The notes below the pieces were generated by a model, which searched no databases, was not told where the DNA came from, and saw only the letters and a program-made list of their open reading frames with translations. A stretch of DNA of 64,000 nucleotides from JAAYOS01 sp050950785. Lineage in GTDB: Bacteria > Bacillota > Clostridia > Oscillospirales > JAAYOS01. Each line of letters opens with the position of its first letter. Position 1 is the stretch's first letter. Position numbers and translations under genes: made by a program. The stretch lies in NCBI GenBank assembly GCA_050950785.1, contig JBMNIG010000021.1, positions 124,001 to 188,000 on the forward strand, read 5' to 3'. This document shows, piece after piece, positions 35,666-44,574 of the stretch.

Positions 35666-37667
35666 TATAAAGATAGTTCTTCCTTACAAATGGTATTCTC
35701 TTCCAGAGTCTCTTGAGGTAAGGCATCACATAGTAGTCAAGTCCTAGTGTTCTGCCTCCGCCAATCAGTACTGCCACTGCAGCAAAAATCATCCAAAAGG
35801 TTCCGAGATAAAGTCCGGTCGTGGCGACAAACATGAACTGCAGAACAAGAGAAAATGCAGAAGCAGGCGTTGTGAACAAACCGGAGACTAGTGCAAGGCC
35901 GATCAAAATTTCAGCCACAACAATAAAGCCCTGCATAAACAGCTGCATACCATCATACGGCAAAATGAGCGTATCAATAAACCAATTCAGCAGAGGAATG
36001 TCGAGCTTAAATGCGTAATCACCTAGTGTTGCAACCGCGGGATCGGTACCGCAGACAAAGATCGTTCTGAAAATACCTAACCAGTTGATGTTAAAAATAA
36101 CCTCGCCGGCTGACTGTGCTGCTACACCAGTAGCGCCGGTCACAGCATCAGCAACGGCACCGGTGGCATTGGTCACAGCATCAGCCGCTGCTGTAGCACT
36201 GGTGGTAGCTGAGGTCCCATCTGATACTCCTTTTATTAAACTGTCATACCAGGCATTGGCACCGCCAAAAAAGGCCACAAGCTTTGGGGAGCTAAACCAT
36301 CCACCGATAACCTTCATCACACCCTCAAATATCCAGACAGCACCTAGCCACACTCTAAGTGGCATGAGCAGAAAGCTGGGTGTGCGGTTTGAAAAGTGAC
36401 CGCCAACAAAGCTACGCCTGTTGCGTATTGTAAAAAACTCATGCAACAAATAGCTGAAAACCTTGTTCCATCCAAGAACCTGAACGAAATAAACGATATT
36501 GATAAAATGTTTTGTAAACATTGCAAAGAAGGATGGCAAATTTATCATCCGGTTCGGTAAGCCGACCCTTGCTACTCCGTACCTTCCTCCTATGCTGACC
36601 ATAATGCCATGAAATGAGGGTTTATACTCCTTCAGCTCACCTTTTCCGCTTATAGTTGAAAATATGTTGTGAGCTATAATGTCGGCACATTGCTCGCAAT
36701 TTTCGACCATTTGGGGAACAGGTTCATTCTCCCCTTCCGGGATATAAAACATATTGTCACCGGCAATATAAATAGACACATCATCTAGGGAGCGGCAATA
36801 CGCATCGGTCTTGATACGACCCCGCTTAGTCGACTGTAGACGTTTTGCGGCTTCCTCAGTTATATCGGCACTTTCAATACCTGCTGTCCATATAACTGTA
36901 CCAACAAATTTACGGGTCACATTGCCGTCTTTTTCAAGTTCGATATAGCCTTTGCCGACCTCACAGACATTAGTGTTGAGCATCACTTCAACACCCATTT
37001 TGTTTAAGCGTTTTTCTACCTTAGCCGACAACTTCTCAGTTAAAATCGGCACAACTCTGGGCATTGCGTCGGCATTTACGATGGTAACTTCATCCCGTTC
37101 AATTTCATATTTCTCGCACAAGATCGGCACATATTCGGCAAGCTCACCAGCCATCTCCACTCCGGTAAATCCGGCACCTACAATATAAAATGTAAGCAGC
37201 TTTCTCCGATCGGCCTCATTGGACATCCGTGACGCTTTTCGGAATATGTCCAGAATATGATTTTTGAGGAGTACCGCGTCATCGAAGGACCAGAGTTTAA
37301 AGCTATGTTCCTCAGCACCGGGAATGCCATAATATGTTGGTTTGGATCCTGCGGCTAAAACAAGATAATCGTAGGGATAGTTGTTTGACACACCATTAAC
37401 TGTTTTGTTATCGTAATCTATTGAAACAGCGGTATCAAGCCTGACGTCGACTTTTCTGCCAGCAAAAACTTTGGCGAGGCTGATCTTTATACTGTCTTCA
37501 TCAACTCGACCCGCAGCGACTTCATGAAGCTCTGTAAGCATTGTATGAAACGGGTTTTTATCAATTATAGTAATATGAACTGTATCGTCTTTGCGAAACT
37601 TCTTGGCAAGTTTTTTTGCGGTTAATATTCCTGCATAACCGGCACCTAATATTACAATATTCTTCAA
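35658..37667 (-). CDS. ndh2: Type II NADH dehydrogenase with C-terminal DoxX-like membrane domain
   Basis: 669 residues from TTG 37667, preceded by GGGGGG. Residues 1-400 are an FAD/NAD oxidoreductase: VILGAGYAGILTAKKL, NADH site YIVGAGFTGVEMAGELAEY and IYIAGD. A membrane region follows (about 420-669), with a DoxX-like set of four or more TM segments and, between two of them (about 495-535), a low-complexity Ala/Thr/Gly stretch made of repeats like ATGAVADAVT. Fusion of Ndh2 to a membrane domain is characteristic of the electron-transfer dehydrogenase, which passes NADH electrons to demethylmenaquinone. It is first in the cluster, 23 nt from its predicted transcription start. Confidence 0.88.
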   Translation of the reverse strand: MKNIVILGAGYAGILTAKKLAKKFRKDDTVHITIIDKNPFHTMLTELHEVAAGRVDEDSIKISLAKVFAGRKVDVRLDTAVSIDYDNKTVNGVSNNYPYDYLVLAAGSKPTYYGIPGAEEHSFKLWSFDDAVLLKNHILDIFRKASRMSNEADRRKLLTFYIVGAGFTGVEMAGELAEYVPILCEKYEIERDEVTIVNADAMPRVVPILTEKLSAKVEKRLNKMGVEVMLNTNVCEVGKGYIELEKDGNVTRKFVGTVIWTAGIESADITEEAAKRLQSTKRGRIKTDAYCRSLDDVSIYIAGDNMFYIPEGENEPVPQMVENCEQCADIIAHNIFSTISGKGELKEYKPSFHGIMVSIGGRYGVARVGLPNRMINLPSFFAMFTKHFINIVYFVQVLGWNKVFSYLLHEFFTIRNRRSFVGGHFSNRTPSFLLMPLRVWLGAVWIFEGVMKVIGGWFSSPKLVAFFGGANAWYDSLIKGVSDGTSATTSATAAADAVTNATGAVADAVTGATGVAAQSAGEVIFNINWLGIFRTIFVCGTDPAVATLGDYAFKLDIPLLNWFIDTLILPYDGMQLFMQGFIVVAEILIGLALVSGLFTTPASAFSLVLQFMFVATTGLYLGTFWMIFAAVAVLIGGGRTLGLDYYVMPYLKRLWKRIPFVRKNYLYND

Positions 37668-37696
37668 ATCGCGACCCCCCCGCCGATTGTGGGACA

Positions 37697-37725
37697 ATAA
37701 TAGCACACGGCCTTATCATTGTCAA
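37697..37725 (-). promoter_or_regulatory. Promoter of the electron-transfer cluster
   Basis: On the minus strand TTGACA (37725-37720) and TATTAT (37702-37697) are exactly 17 bp apart, giving a start near 37690 and a short leader. Confidence 0.75.
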
Positions 37726-38085
37726 TTGAATAACAATAATTTGTTAATAATTGTATGCATTTTACGTTGTATTCTCAAGGTTCCTGTCTGATTTTGTTTA
37801 ATTTTTCCTTGCTAAATACCGCTGAATGACTATGAATTTCTTGATATTTCAAACTTTTTATATAAATATTTTGAACCTTTTGTTGCAATTTTTGTTACAT
37901 ATCCAATTTGCACGGTATCTTGTCTTAATTGTGTTGAATCGGATCGATCGATGACACAATCAGTTAAAAATGTTGTTGTGTTATCATTGTATCAACGAAT
38001 ACCGAGCTTGCCCAAGTCTATAGCCTGAGCAAGCCCACTAGTAGTATATCGTTTATGACTTTTCAATATGCGAAATTTGTAATTG
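37726..38085. other. Gap with an inverted repeat upstream of ndh2
   Basis: No gene. The AT-rich gap holds ATGACACAA (37951-37959) inverted as TTGTGTTATCAT (37976-37987), a possible regulator site 250 bp upstream of the ndh2 promoter, and GCTTGC/GCAAGC arms (about 38006-38034) that could end the small gene next to it. Confidence 0.35.
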
Positions 38086-38220
38086 TTAACAACGATACTC
38101 AATGTAGTTGTCCCTTAGCTCATACCTTGCTTCTGTCTCAGTATCTGCCGAAAACAGAAATCTGCCCCGATCGTCAAACACTTCAACATGTCCATTAACA
38201 TATATTAATCTAAAGTCCAT
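38086..38220 (-). CDS. Small 44-residue protein of unknown function
   Basis: ATG 38220 follows AGGAGGT by 6 nt, among the best ribosome sites in the window, and the frame runs 45 codons to TAA. The product begins MDFRLIYVNGHVEVFDD and continues with FLFSADTETEARYEL, an acidic single-domain peptide without a signal or TM segment. I have no firm family for it. It stands alone between ndh2 and hppA, on the minus strand. Confidence 0.65.
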   Translation of the reverse strand: MDFRLIYVNGHVEVFDDRGRFLFSADTETEARYELRDNYIEYRC

Positions 38221-38510
38221 AACAATACCTCCTGAAGCACATCAATCCCCTGCGCATACAGTCGGATTTTCAAATCTGTTCTACTGCGATTTTTATACCT
38301 CTATACATTAATCATATAGTGCTTATAGTATGCGCAAATTTGTTTTGTTTTCTTCATTTACTACTATACAAAATTAACTGTCCAATAAAACGGACTCATT
38401 CACGCAAAAGAACACGATTCATTTACACAGTAAAATAGGTCTATTTGCACAGTATTCAACCGCAATATAAGGTTAATTTTATTGCATTTTTCTCACCACT
38501 GTGATATCAT
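38221..38510 (+). promoter_or_regulatory. hppA upstream region with candidate promoter
   Basis: An AT-rich 350-bp gap without a gene. TTGCAT (38482-38487) and TATCAT (38505-38510) are 17 bp apart and lie 62 bp before hppA. Nothing else is recognisable. Confidence 0.45.
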
Positions 38511-38571
38511 GGAGATTGATTTCGTGATTTTTATATTGCGAAGACTTGAAAAAAGAGGTGTTTGAGTAAAC

Positions 38572-40653
38572 ATGGAAAAGTTCATCTACTTTTCGGTGGT
38601 TGTCTCAATTGCCGCTTTCCTTTTTGCGGGATGGCTTTATGCTTGGGTAAATAAGCAACCGTCCTCAAATAAGCGTATAGCGGAAGTTGGGAAACTGATC
38701 CGTGATGGTGCCAACACTTTCTTGCGCAAAGAGTATGTAGTGCTGGCGCGTTTTTCCAGCATAGTTGCCGTTCTTATTCTCCTATTTTTGCCCAGCCCAA
38801 TATGGAAAGGAAACTGGACAAACAATTTAACTATGGCGGTGTCCTACATAGCAGGAACTGTTTTTTCAGCTATTGCAGGCAAAATAGGTATGCAGATATC
38901 TACAATCGCCAATGTAAAATCAGCGGAAGCTGCGAAAAATGGGATCAAACCCTCGTTCATAGCCGGCTTCAGGGGCGGAGCCGTTATGGGTATGGCTGTT
39001 GTCGGCGGAAGCCTTCTTGGCGTTTCAGCCGTTATGCTCATAACAAATAACACCACCGCACTTTTGGGATTTAGCTTTGGCGCAAGTTCACTTGCCCTTT
39101 TTGCCAAAGCAGGCGGAGGTATATTTACCAAAACTGCCGATATAAGCGCAGATCTGGTTGGTAAGGTCGAGCTTGGAATACCGGAAGATGACCCACGCAA
39201 TCCGGCTGTTATTGCTGATAACGTAGGTGATAACGTAGGTGACTGCGCCGGTATGGGTGCTGACCTCTTTGACTCGAACGTAGCATCATTGGCAGCAGCA
39301 CTTGTAATGGGATCTGCTCTTGACAAAGCTACCAATAACTTTATCAACAGCTCAATGGTCTTTTGCTTTGGTGCTTTAGGTCTTTTGGCTTCCATTATCG
39401 GAGTTGCCACTGCCCGAATTGGTAAAAACGGCAATCCTACCAAGGCCCTGAACAGCGGAACCTATGTAACTACAGGTATTTATATTGTCCTTACTGCAAT
39501 CGCAACATATCTATTCAACTTCCAGTGGAGGATCTGGGCTGCATGTATTGTTGGTCTTCTTGTTGGCGTCGTTATCGGAATTACCAGTAACTACTTCACA
39601 GACGACAATAAAAAGCCAGTACACTATGTTGCAAGAGCATCAAGATCCGGTCCTGCCTTTACGATCCTCTCCGGTGTCTCGTATGGTATGCTGAGTGTTC
39701 TTCCTGCAATGATAGGAATAGCAGTTGCATCCCTTGCTGCCTATAAGCTCTGTGAGCCTATTGGCGATGGCTATGCAATGTTTGGTATCTCTATGTCTGC
39801 TGTAGGTATGCTCTCGATCGTAGGAATGATCGTTTCAAACGATGCATACGGTCCAATCGTTGACAATGCCAGAGGCCTTGTCGAAATGGGTGGACTTGGC
39901 GATAAAGCACTTGAAGTCACTGATGAACTAGACAGCGCCGGCAACACAGTAAAGGCGGTAACAAAGGGCTTTTCTATTGCAGCCGCCGGTTTGACAGTTA
40001 TTGCGCTGCTTGGCGCATTTATGAGCGAAGTTAACGTTGCGGCCGAAAGCCTTGGCCTCGGTGCAAACTACCTTAAAGGCTTCGACATAATCAATCCAAT
40101 GGTATTCTTCGGAATGATAGTTGGTGCAGCAGTTCCTGTCGTGTTCTCTGCAATGCTAATGCTCGGTGTTGACCGCAACGCCCAGAGGATGATAGCCGAG
40201 ATACACCGTCAGTTCAGAGAAATCGTTGGCCTGAAGGAAGGCAAGGAAGGCGTAGTGCCCGAATACGACAAATGTATTGAAATTGCTACAATCGGTGCGA
40301 TCCGTGAACTTATCCCCGCAGGTCTTATGGCCATCGTATCCACGATCACAGTCGGATTTATTGGTGGCGTTGAGGCAATAGGCGGATTCCTGGGCGGCAA
40401 TATAGTCAGCGGTCTCTTATTTGCTATCTTTATGTCAAACTCAGGTGGACTGTGGGACAATGCCAAGAAGTATGTTGAGGCTGGTAACGAAGGCGGAAAA
40501 GGCTCTGAAGCCCATAAGTCTGCTGTAGTTGGCGACACTGTTGGAGATCCTTTCAAAGATACAGCAGGTCCGTCAATCAACACTCAAATCACCGTCGTTT
40601 CCCTGGTGGCTTCACTCATGTCCACTCTGTTCCTCACTATTTCAGTATTCTAA
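38572..40653 (+). CDS. hppA: Membrane-bound ion-translocating pyrophosphatase
   Basis: 693 residues, 15-16 TM segments. It couples pyrophosphate hydrolysis to H+ (or Na+) export. Active-site motifs are present: DNVGDNVGDCAGMGADLF (216-233), SNDAYGPIVDNARG and GDTVGDPFKDTAGPS near the C-terminus. At the position that separates the K+-dependent (Ala) from the K+-independent (Lys) subfamilies this protein has Lys461 in GNTVKAVTKGF, which points to a K+-independent, probably H+-pumping enzyme. The start follows AAAGAGGTG. It is monocistronic with a strong terminator. Confidence 0.94.
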   Translation: MEKFIYFSVVVSIAAFLFAGWLYAWVNKQPSSNKRIAEVGKLIRDGANTFLRKEYVVLARFSSIVAVLILLFLPSPIWKGNWTNNLTMAVSYIAGTVFSAIAGKIGMQISTIANVKSAEAAKNGIKPSFIAGFRGGAVMGMAVVGGSLLGVSAVMLITNNTTALLGFSFGASSLALFAKAGGGIFTKTADISADLVGKVELGIPEDDPRNPAVIADNVGDNVGDCAGMGADLFDSNVASLAAALVMGSALDKATNNFINSSMVFCFGALGLLASIIGVATARIGKNGNPTKALNSGTYVTTGIYIVLTAIATYLFNFQWRIWAACIVGLLVGVVIGITSNYFTDDNKKPVHYVARASRSGPAFTILSGVSYGMLSVLPAMIGIAVASLAAYKLCEPIGDGYAMFGISMSAVGMLSIVGMIVSNDAYGPIVDNARGLVEMGGLGDKALEVTDELDSAGNTVKAVTKGFSIAAAGLTVIALLGAFMSEVNVAAESLGLGANYLKGFDIINPMVFFGMIVGAAVPVVFSAMLMLGVDRNAQRMIAEIHRQFREIVGLKEGKEGVVPEYDKCIEIATIGAIRELIPAGLMAIVSTITVGFIGGVEAIGGFLGGNIVSGLLFAIFMSNSGGLWDNAKKYVEAGNEGGKGSEAHKSAVVGDTVGDPFKDTAGPSINTQITVVSLVASLMSTLFLTISVF

Positions 40654-40684
40654 TCAGTTTTATCTGTTTCTCATTAGCATATAT

Positions 40685-40716
40685 GCCGGTTTCGGGACTT
40701 TCCGGAACCGGCTTTT
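40685..40716 (+). terminator. Terminator of hppA
   Basis: GCCGGTTTCGG pairs with CCGGAACCGGC around a 5-6 nt loop and is followed by TTTTT, 32 bp after the stop. Confidence 0.85.
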
Positions 40717-40865
40717 TACTTTTAAACCTCCATATCCTTTAAACCAGACACAAAAAGATTTATCAAAGCTTCTAAATATCAGGTATTAAATCACATTTTC
40801 AGAAGAAAATATAGATATACCTATATTATCAGTTGTCATAGGAGGAATTTGTCATATTTACAGAC

Positions 40866-41177
40866 ATGCCATTAGTTTGTCCGATCTGCAGCGTCGGCAG
40901 CTTTGTTCTAAAGCATGAGGCAACCTATGTTTACTCATACCGACTGGATTCAAAAAACCCAATCCCCGGTTCTAAAAATAAAGTAGAATTTCTGCCCTTT
41001 CTTTATGATGACAGAGAACAAAAAAATGGCAGGCAATATCTTGAGTGCACCCGGTGCGGTGCAAGATATCCCTGCTATTTTAATCAATGGGACGGCAAGG
41101 TGTCCTGTAAAACGCTTCATGAAGCTATTACTGCTGGAACATCAACTGCTAAGTTTCCTGTAGAATCACACGATTAA
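40866..41177 (+). CDS. Small zinc-ribbon-like protein
   Basis: 103 residues with two Cys pairs, CPIC (5-8) and CTRC (near 59-62), the pattern of a zinc ribbon. No enzyme motif is seen. The strong ribosome site GGAGG (40841-40845) is 20 nt before the ATG, too far, but ideally 8 nt before an in-frame ATA at 40854, so a rare ATA start adding four residues is possible. It lies alone between hppA and the HD-domain gene, which is convergent. Function unknown. Confidence 0.6.
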   Translation: MPLVCPICSVGSFVLKHEATYVYSYRLDSKNPIPGSKNKVEFLPFLYDDREQKNGRQYLECTRCGARYPCYFNQWDGKVSCKTLHEAITAGTSTAKFPVESHD

Positions 41178-41268
41178 CTCCTTTCGCAGCAAAACACTTA
41201 AAGCGTTTTGGATCGGGAGGACACTTTGACCTACTCTAGAACTCGCTTGAGGATAATATTTCTAAAAT

Positions 41269-41964
41269 CTATCTCATTTTATCTCCCAACTTTTGCTCTA
41301 GTAAAATGGCGACATCCGAAAAATCTTCTTCCAGCACCTTCTCACATAGCTTGACAAATCCCTGAATCGATTTGCTTTCATATTCCTTGTCAACATTAAG
41401 CCGCCCAAAGCGGTCACATAGCCCTAAGAGAGCAATTTCGCGTATATCCGTGCTTTCAGACATCTCTTGTATTTTTGCAGAATGTGGTTTCTTTGTTGCA
41501 AACAACACCTGCATATGCCAGCGAACAAGTCCGCAAACTGTGTCAATAAATGCGTCATCAGTGACGAAACACTTCAAAAACTCCATAGCCATTTGCGCCC
41601 CCACCCTATCGTGATCATAGGATGTCAGCCTGCCTTTCCGCAAACGAGTGGTTGGGGCTTTACCAATGTCATGCAGAAGTGCTGCCCACATAAACGCTCG
41701 GGGATCTCTGCTGTTGCTTCTGACGGACGCTGCCATATCAACTACTAACATCGTGTGATTCCATACACTGCCCTCAGGGTGATATTTAGGATTCTGCTCT
41801 GTTGACTTAAGCGCATACAGCATATCAAAGGGTGGCTTTCTGAATACAGATCCTTCTGATACATCTACAATAAAATTTGAAGGTTGACCATCGTCCAAAA
41901 GACACCTGTCGATCTCCATGAAAAGTATCTCAGTTGTTACCGGTTTTTCCATCCACATAAACAC
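41269..41964 (-). CDS. HD-domain phosphohydrolase
   Basis: 231 residues. The metal-binding HD motif is LLHDIGKAPTT (about 95-105), with an upstream His in VWNHTMLVVD and a downstream SYDHDRVGA. The domain resembles the HD part of bacterial CCA-adding enzymes, but no nucleotidyltransferase domain is attached. The substrate is unknown; 2',3'-cyclic phosphates or nucleotides are possible for the family. A 36-residue basic peptide gene lies 12 bp upstream on the same strand, so the two are probably co-transcribed. Confidence 0.75.
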   Translation of the reverse strand: MFMWMEKPVTTEILFMEIDRCLLDDGQPSNFIVDVSEGSVFRKPPFDMLYALKSTEQNPKYHPEGSVWNHTMLVVDMAASVRSNSRDPRAFMWAALLHDIGKAPTTRLRKGRLTSYDHDRVGAQMAMEFLKCFVTDDAFIDTVCGLVRWHMQVLFATKKPHSAKIQEMSESTDIREIALLGLCDRFGRLNVDKEYESKSIQGFVKLCEKVLEEDFSDVAILLEQKLGDKMR

Positions 41965-41975
41965 CCATTTCAGTA

Positions 41976-42086
41976 TTATTCTTGCTTATTTGTTTCATTC
42001 TGTATTTGTTGGTTTGTCTGCTTGTTTTTATTCTGTGCCTTAGCTTTAGCAGCTTTCTTCTTTTTGTCTCTGCTCGCTTTCGACAT
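41976..42086 (-). CDS. 36-residue lysine-rich peptide
   Basis: ATG 42086 follows AAAGGAGGAAG by 5-6 nt. The product is MSKASRDKKKKAAKAKAQ and then an Asn/Gln-rich tail; about a third of residues are Lys. No TM segment or known family. Composition suggests binding to nucleic acid or another polyanion, by inference only. It precedes the HD-domain gene by 12 bp. Confidence 0.6.
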   Translation of the reverse strand: MSKASRDKKKKAAKAKAQNKNKQTNQQIQNETNKQE

Positions 42087-42460
42087 GATCACTTCCTCCT
42101 TTCACCTATTATAAGATACTGCAAAAAATAAAATCAATATAAGCTTATCCTTTTCATGCTAAATAATAACTTTGGCCTGAATGTGGATATATGAGCAGTT
42201 CTGAGATACTTTGCTGCAGCGTCCTTTTGCTTAATTAAATACTTTCCACTTTTGGTGTATTTATACTTTATCTGAAACTTTTGGTGCAATATTCGAATTA
42301 TTTGTATAAGAACTTTGCCTCTCATATAACTTTTCATACTGAGCATAATATTGATGACGCATATCAAGTGTGTCCATTATTCTATAAGACACTTTTTGCT
42401 CGATCATAAATTCAAGTTTGATTTTACAAGTGGCAGATATTAAAAGGGAGAGATCATAAC
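42087..42460. other. AT-rich gap upstream of tlp
   Basis: I see no gene. Open frames on the minus strand here have no ribosome site and give unconvincing Lys/Ile-rich peptides. The tlp promoter must lie in the right half; a forespore sigma-G site would be expected, but I cannot point to a convincing one. Confidence 0.3.
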
Positions 42461-42688
42461 ATGAAACCAAATCCGGACGATCGCAGAGATAATGTTAAGA
42501 AGATCCAGAAACACATAAACCACACGATCAAAAATATGGAACTTGCGGAAGAGATGATCGCAGAAACCGATGATCCAAAAACACGTGACGACCTAATTGA
42601 GAAAAACAAGCGCAGAGAGCGTGCCCTTGAGGGGTTTAGAAATGAAATAAAGGATGAGGCAAAAGCACGTAAAAAGGACAGCAAATAA
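42461..42688 (+). CDS. tlp: Small acid-soluble spore protein Tlp
   Basis: 75 residues, all soluble helix. The sequence NPDDRRDNVKKIQ, then NHTIKNMELAEE and the C-terminal KNKRRERALEGFRNEIKDEA match the Tlp family of forespore proteins. Tlp is packed in the spore core of Bacillus and Clostridium. GGGAGA lies 9 nt before the ATG, and a terminator hairpin follows at 42731. Together with sigK and the ger operon it shows a spore former. Confidence 0.88.
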   Translation: MKPNPDDRRDNVKKIQKHINHTIKNMELAEEMIAETDDPKTRDDLIEKNKRRERALEGFRNEIKDEAKARKKDSK

Positions 42689-42730
42689 AGCCACAATCAA
42701 AACCAAATAATAAGACGGATACAATAATAT

Positions 42731-42775
42731 AAAGGGCTGCCGCACCCCGGAAAGTGGTGAGTAGCCCTTCTCTTT
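42731..42775 (+). terminator. Terminator of tlp
   Basis: AAGGGCT pairs with AGCCCTT, with an inner CACC/GGTG pairing, followed by CTCTTTA. It also lies downstream of the convergent chemoreceptor-like gene. Confidence 0.7.
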
Positions 42776-42806
42776 ATGTCATCGTGTAATTTAGTAAAGA
42801 TACAAA

Positions 42807-43676
42807 TTATAAACTGTCTGCAATAGAGCGAACATGATCTGCAATTTCACTGATCTTATTGAGCGAATCCGCGATTTCTTTCAGGATAGCAGCCTGGTTT
42901 TGAAAAAGATCATTGGAGGACACCATTTTTTTTGATATGTATCCAACTGATTGATTCATTTCTCCCAGTGTTTTTTCAATTTTTGTGACCGATTCGGTAG
43001 CAGACTTTGATAGGCGTTGGATTTCCTCAGCAACTACGCGAAAACCCTTTCCGGCCTCCCCGGAGTTTGCCGCTTCTATCGCCGCATTTATCCCAAGAAG
43101 ATTTGTCTGTAGAGAGATGTTTTGAATCATTTTAACTATTTGTGCGGTTCCCTCGGTGTCCTTGCTTGTCTTGACGCTCATTTCGGTAAGTTCCTTATTG
43201 TCCGACGCAAGGCTTTGAACATCCTGTACCAGATTGACGATAGCATGCTTTGATTGATCTATCAATTCGTAAAGGTTTTGTGACAGATCTTTCATCTCGG
43301 CTGAACGCTTCAAGCTTCTTCCCACAGCTATGCAACCTACGACATTACCATGTTTATCATGCAGCGGTACTGAATAAGAGCGGAATGGTACGCCATAAAC
43401 TGATGACGGAATTTCCTTGATCACAGGAGTATCAGTCTGCATTGCGGTTTTAATACCTCCGTCAGGTATTGCATCCCCATAACCCCCTTGGATCGGTAGG
43501 CTTGGTGGTGACTGATTTATCAAAAATATCTCAAGGTTTGTCAAGGCTACCGACACCTCGTCCTCAAAAAATCGAGGTATGTATGGGATCAGCACAGCAG
43601 CGCTTCGAAGTACTTCATGCTCATTTTCCATAAATTCGTACATGTTATCAGCACCATCCTCCGCTATATTTTCCAA
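42807..43676 (-). CDS. Soluble methyl-accepting chemotaxis-type sensor
   Basis: 289 residues without TM segments. The N-terminal half (about 1-130) looks like a PAS/Cache-like sensor (VYGVPFRSYSVPLHDKHGNVVGCIAVGRS); the C-terminal half is a shortened chemoreceptor signalling coiled coil whose tip is QTNLLGINAAIEAANSGEAG followed by GFRVVAEEIQRLS. Such soluble short receptors occur in Clostridia, often as orphans. No chemotaxis kinase genes are in the window. Ligand unknown; the His- and Cys-containing sensor half could bind a cofactor, but nothing proves it. Confidence 0.8.
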   Translation of the reverse strand: MENIAEDGADNMYEFMENEHEVLRSAAVLIPYIPRFFEDEVSVALTNLEIFLINQSPPSLPIQGGYGDAIPDGGIKTAMQTDTPVIKEIPSSVYGVPFRSYSVPLHDKHGNVVGCIAVGRSLKRSAEMKDLSQNLYELIDQSKHAIVNLVQDVQSLASDNKELTEMSVKTSKDTEGTAQIVKMIQNISLQTNLLGINAAIEAANSGEAGKGFRVVAEEIQRLSKSATESVTKIEKTLGEMNQSVGYISKKMVSSNDLFQNQAAILKEIADSLNKISEIADHVRSIADSL

Positions 43677-43758
43677 TAGTCAATCGTTTAACAATCTAAA
43701 TATACTCCACTTGTCTAATATTGTCAATTAACACAGCCAAATTTCGAATATAATTCGG

Positions 43759-44541
43759 TCATATTGATAGTTTTCTTTTCCTTTTCGCTGTAACAGTTAA
43801 GCATATTCCTGCAATAAATAGAACAATACTGATCCACTGTGATGTTGACAACCCAAAAATAAAGCCCCTATATTCATCCCATCTGAAATACTCTAAAATA
43901 AATCGAGCAATTGGATAAATGATCAGATAGCTTCCTAAAACTACGCCCCTTTCACGTACTCTTCTGGCAATCAATAAAAGCAGCAAGAATATAACCAAAT
44001 TGCACGCTGACTCTACAAGTTGCACCGGAAACAGTGTTACATTATGAGGCGCGAACGGTGAACGATTGAAATACATGCCTATAGGTTCGGGAAACTCAAT
44101 GCCGTAACAGCAGCCCGCAAAGAAGCATCCAAGTCTCCCAAAAGCATGCACGAGCGGCACCGAAGGGATCAACGCATCTATTACTGACAGAAAACCGAGC
44201 TTATATATTCTGCAATACAGAAAAATGGCAAATGCTCCACCAATAACTCCCCCGTAGAAAACAAATCCACCTGTAAGTATCTGGTTTAGCAGTTCCTTGC
44301 TACTAAAAATTGCGTTTAAGTTTTCTATAATAAACGGGAGAATAGTAAGTAGATAAAGAAGCTTAGCTCCGACAACTGTCCCAATAGCAGCGTACAGCGA
44401 TGCAAACACCAGGTCTTCCCGTTTGTGTTCCGTGTTTTTAGTTCGAATGACCGCCACCAAAATGCCAGCAGCTACTCCAAAAACGATCATCAAGCCATAC
44501 ATGGCAACTTCAAAACCGAATATATCAATTTGCGGTAGCAT
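43759..44541 (-). CDS. lgt: Prolipoprotein diacylglyceryl transferase
   Basis: 260 residues with seven TM segments. It transfers diacylglycerol from phosphatidylglycerol to the lipobox cysteine of prolipoproteins, the first step of lipoprotein maturation, and so serves several proteins of this window (ApbE, the FMN lipoprotein, GerC, TrpX). The signature HAFGRLGCFFAGCCYG and GGFVFYGGVIGG are present. The terminal KRKRKLSI tail is basic. It is transcribed alone. Confidence 0.93.
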   Translation of the reverse strand: MLPQIDIFGFEVAMYGLMIVFGVAAGILVAVIRTKNTEHKREDLVFASLYAAIGTVVGAKLLYLLTILPFIIENLNAIFSSKELLNQILTGGFVFYGGVIGGAFAIFLYCRIYKLGFLSVIDALIPSVPLVHAFGRLGCFFAGCCYGIEFPEPIGMYFNRSPFAPHNVTLFPVQLVESACNLVIFLLLLLIARRVRERGVVLGSYLIIYPIARFILEYFRWDEYRGFIFGLSTSQWISIVLFIAGICLTVTAKRKRKLSI

Positions 44542-44574
44542 TGAATACCCCCATGGCTAAAAGTCAAAAGAAGT

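Noticed and set aside
36085..36399. Ala/Val-rich frame on the plus strand inside ndh2
   Set aside because: It is the complement of the low-complexity segment of ndh2.
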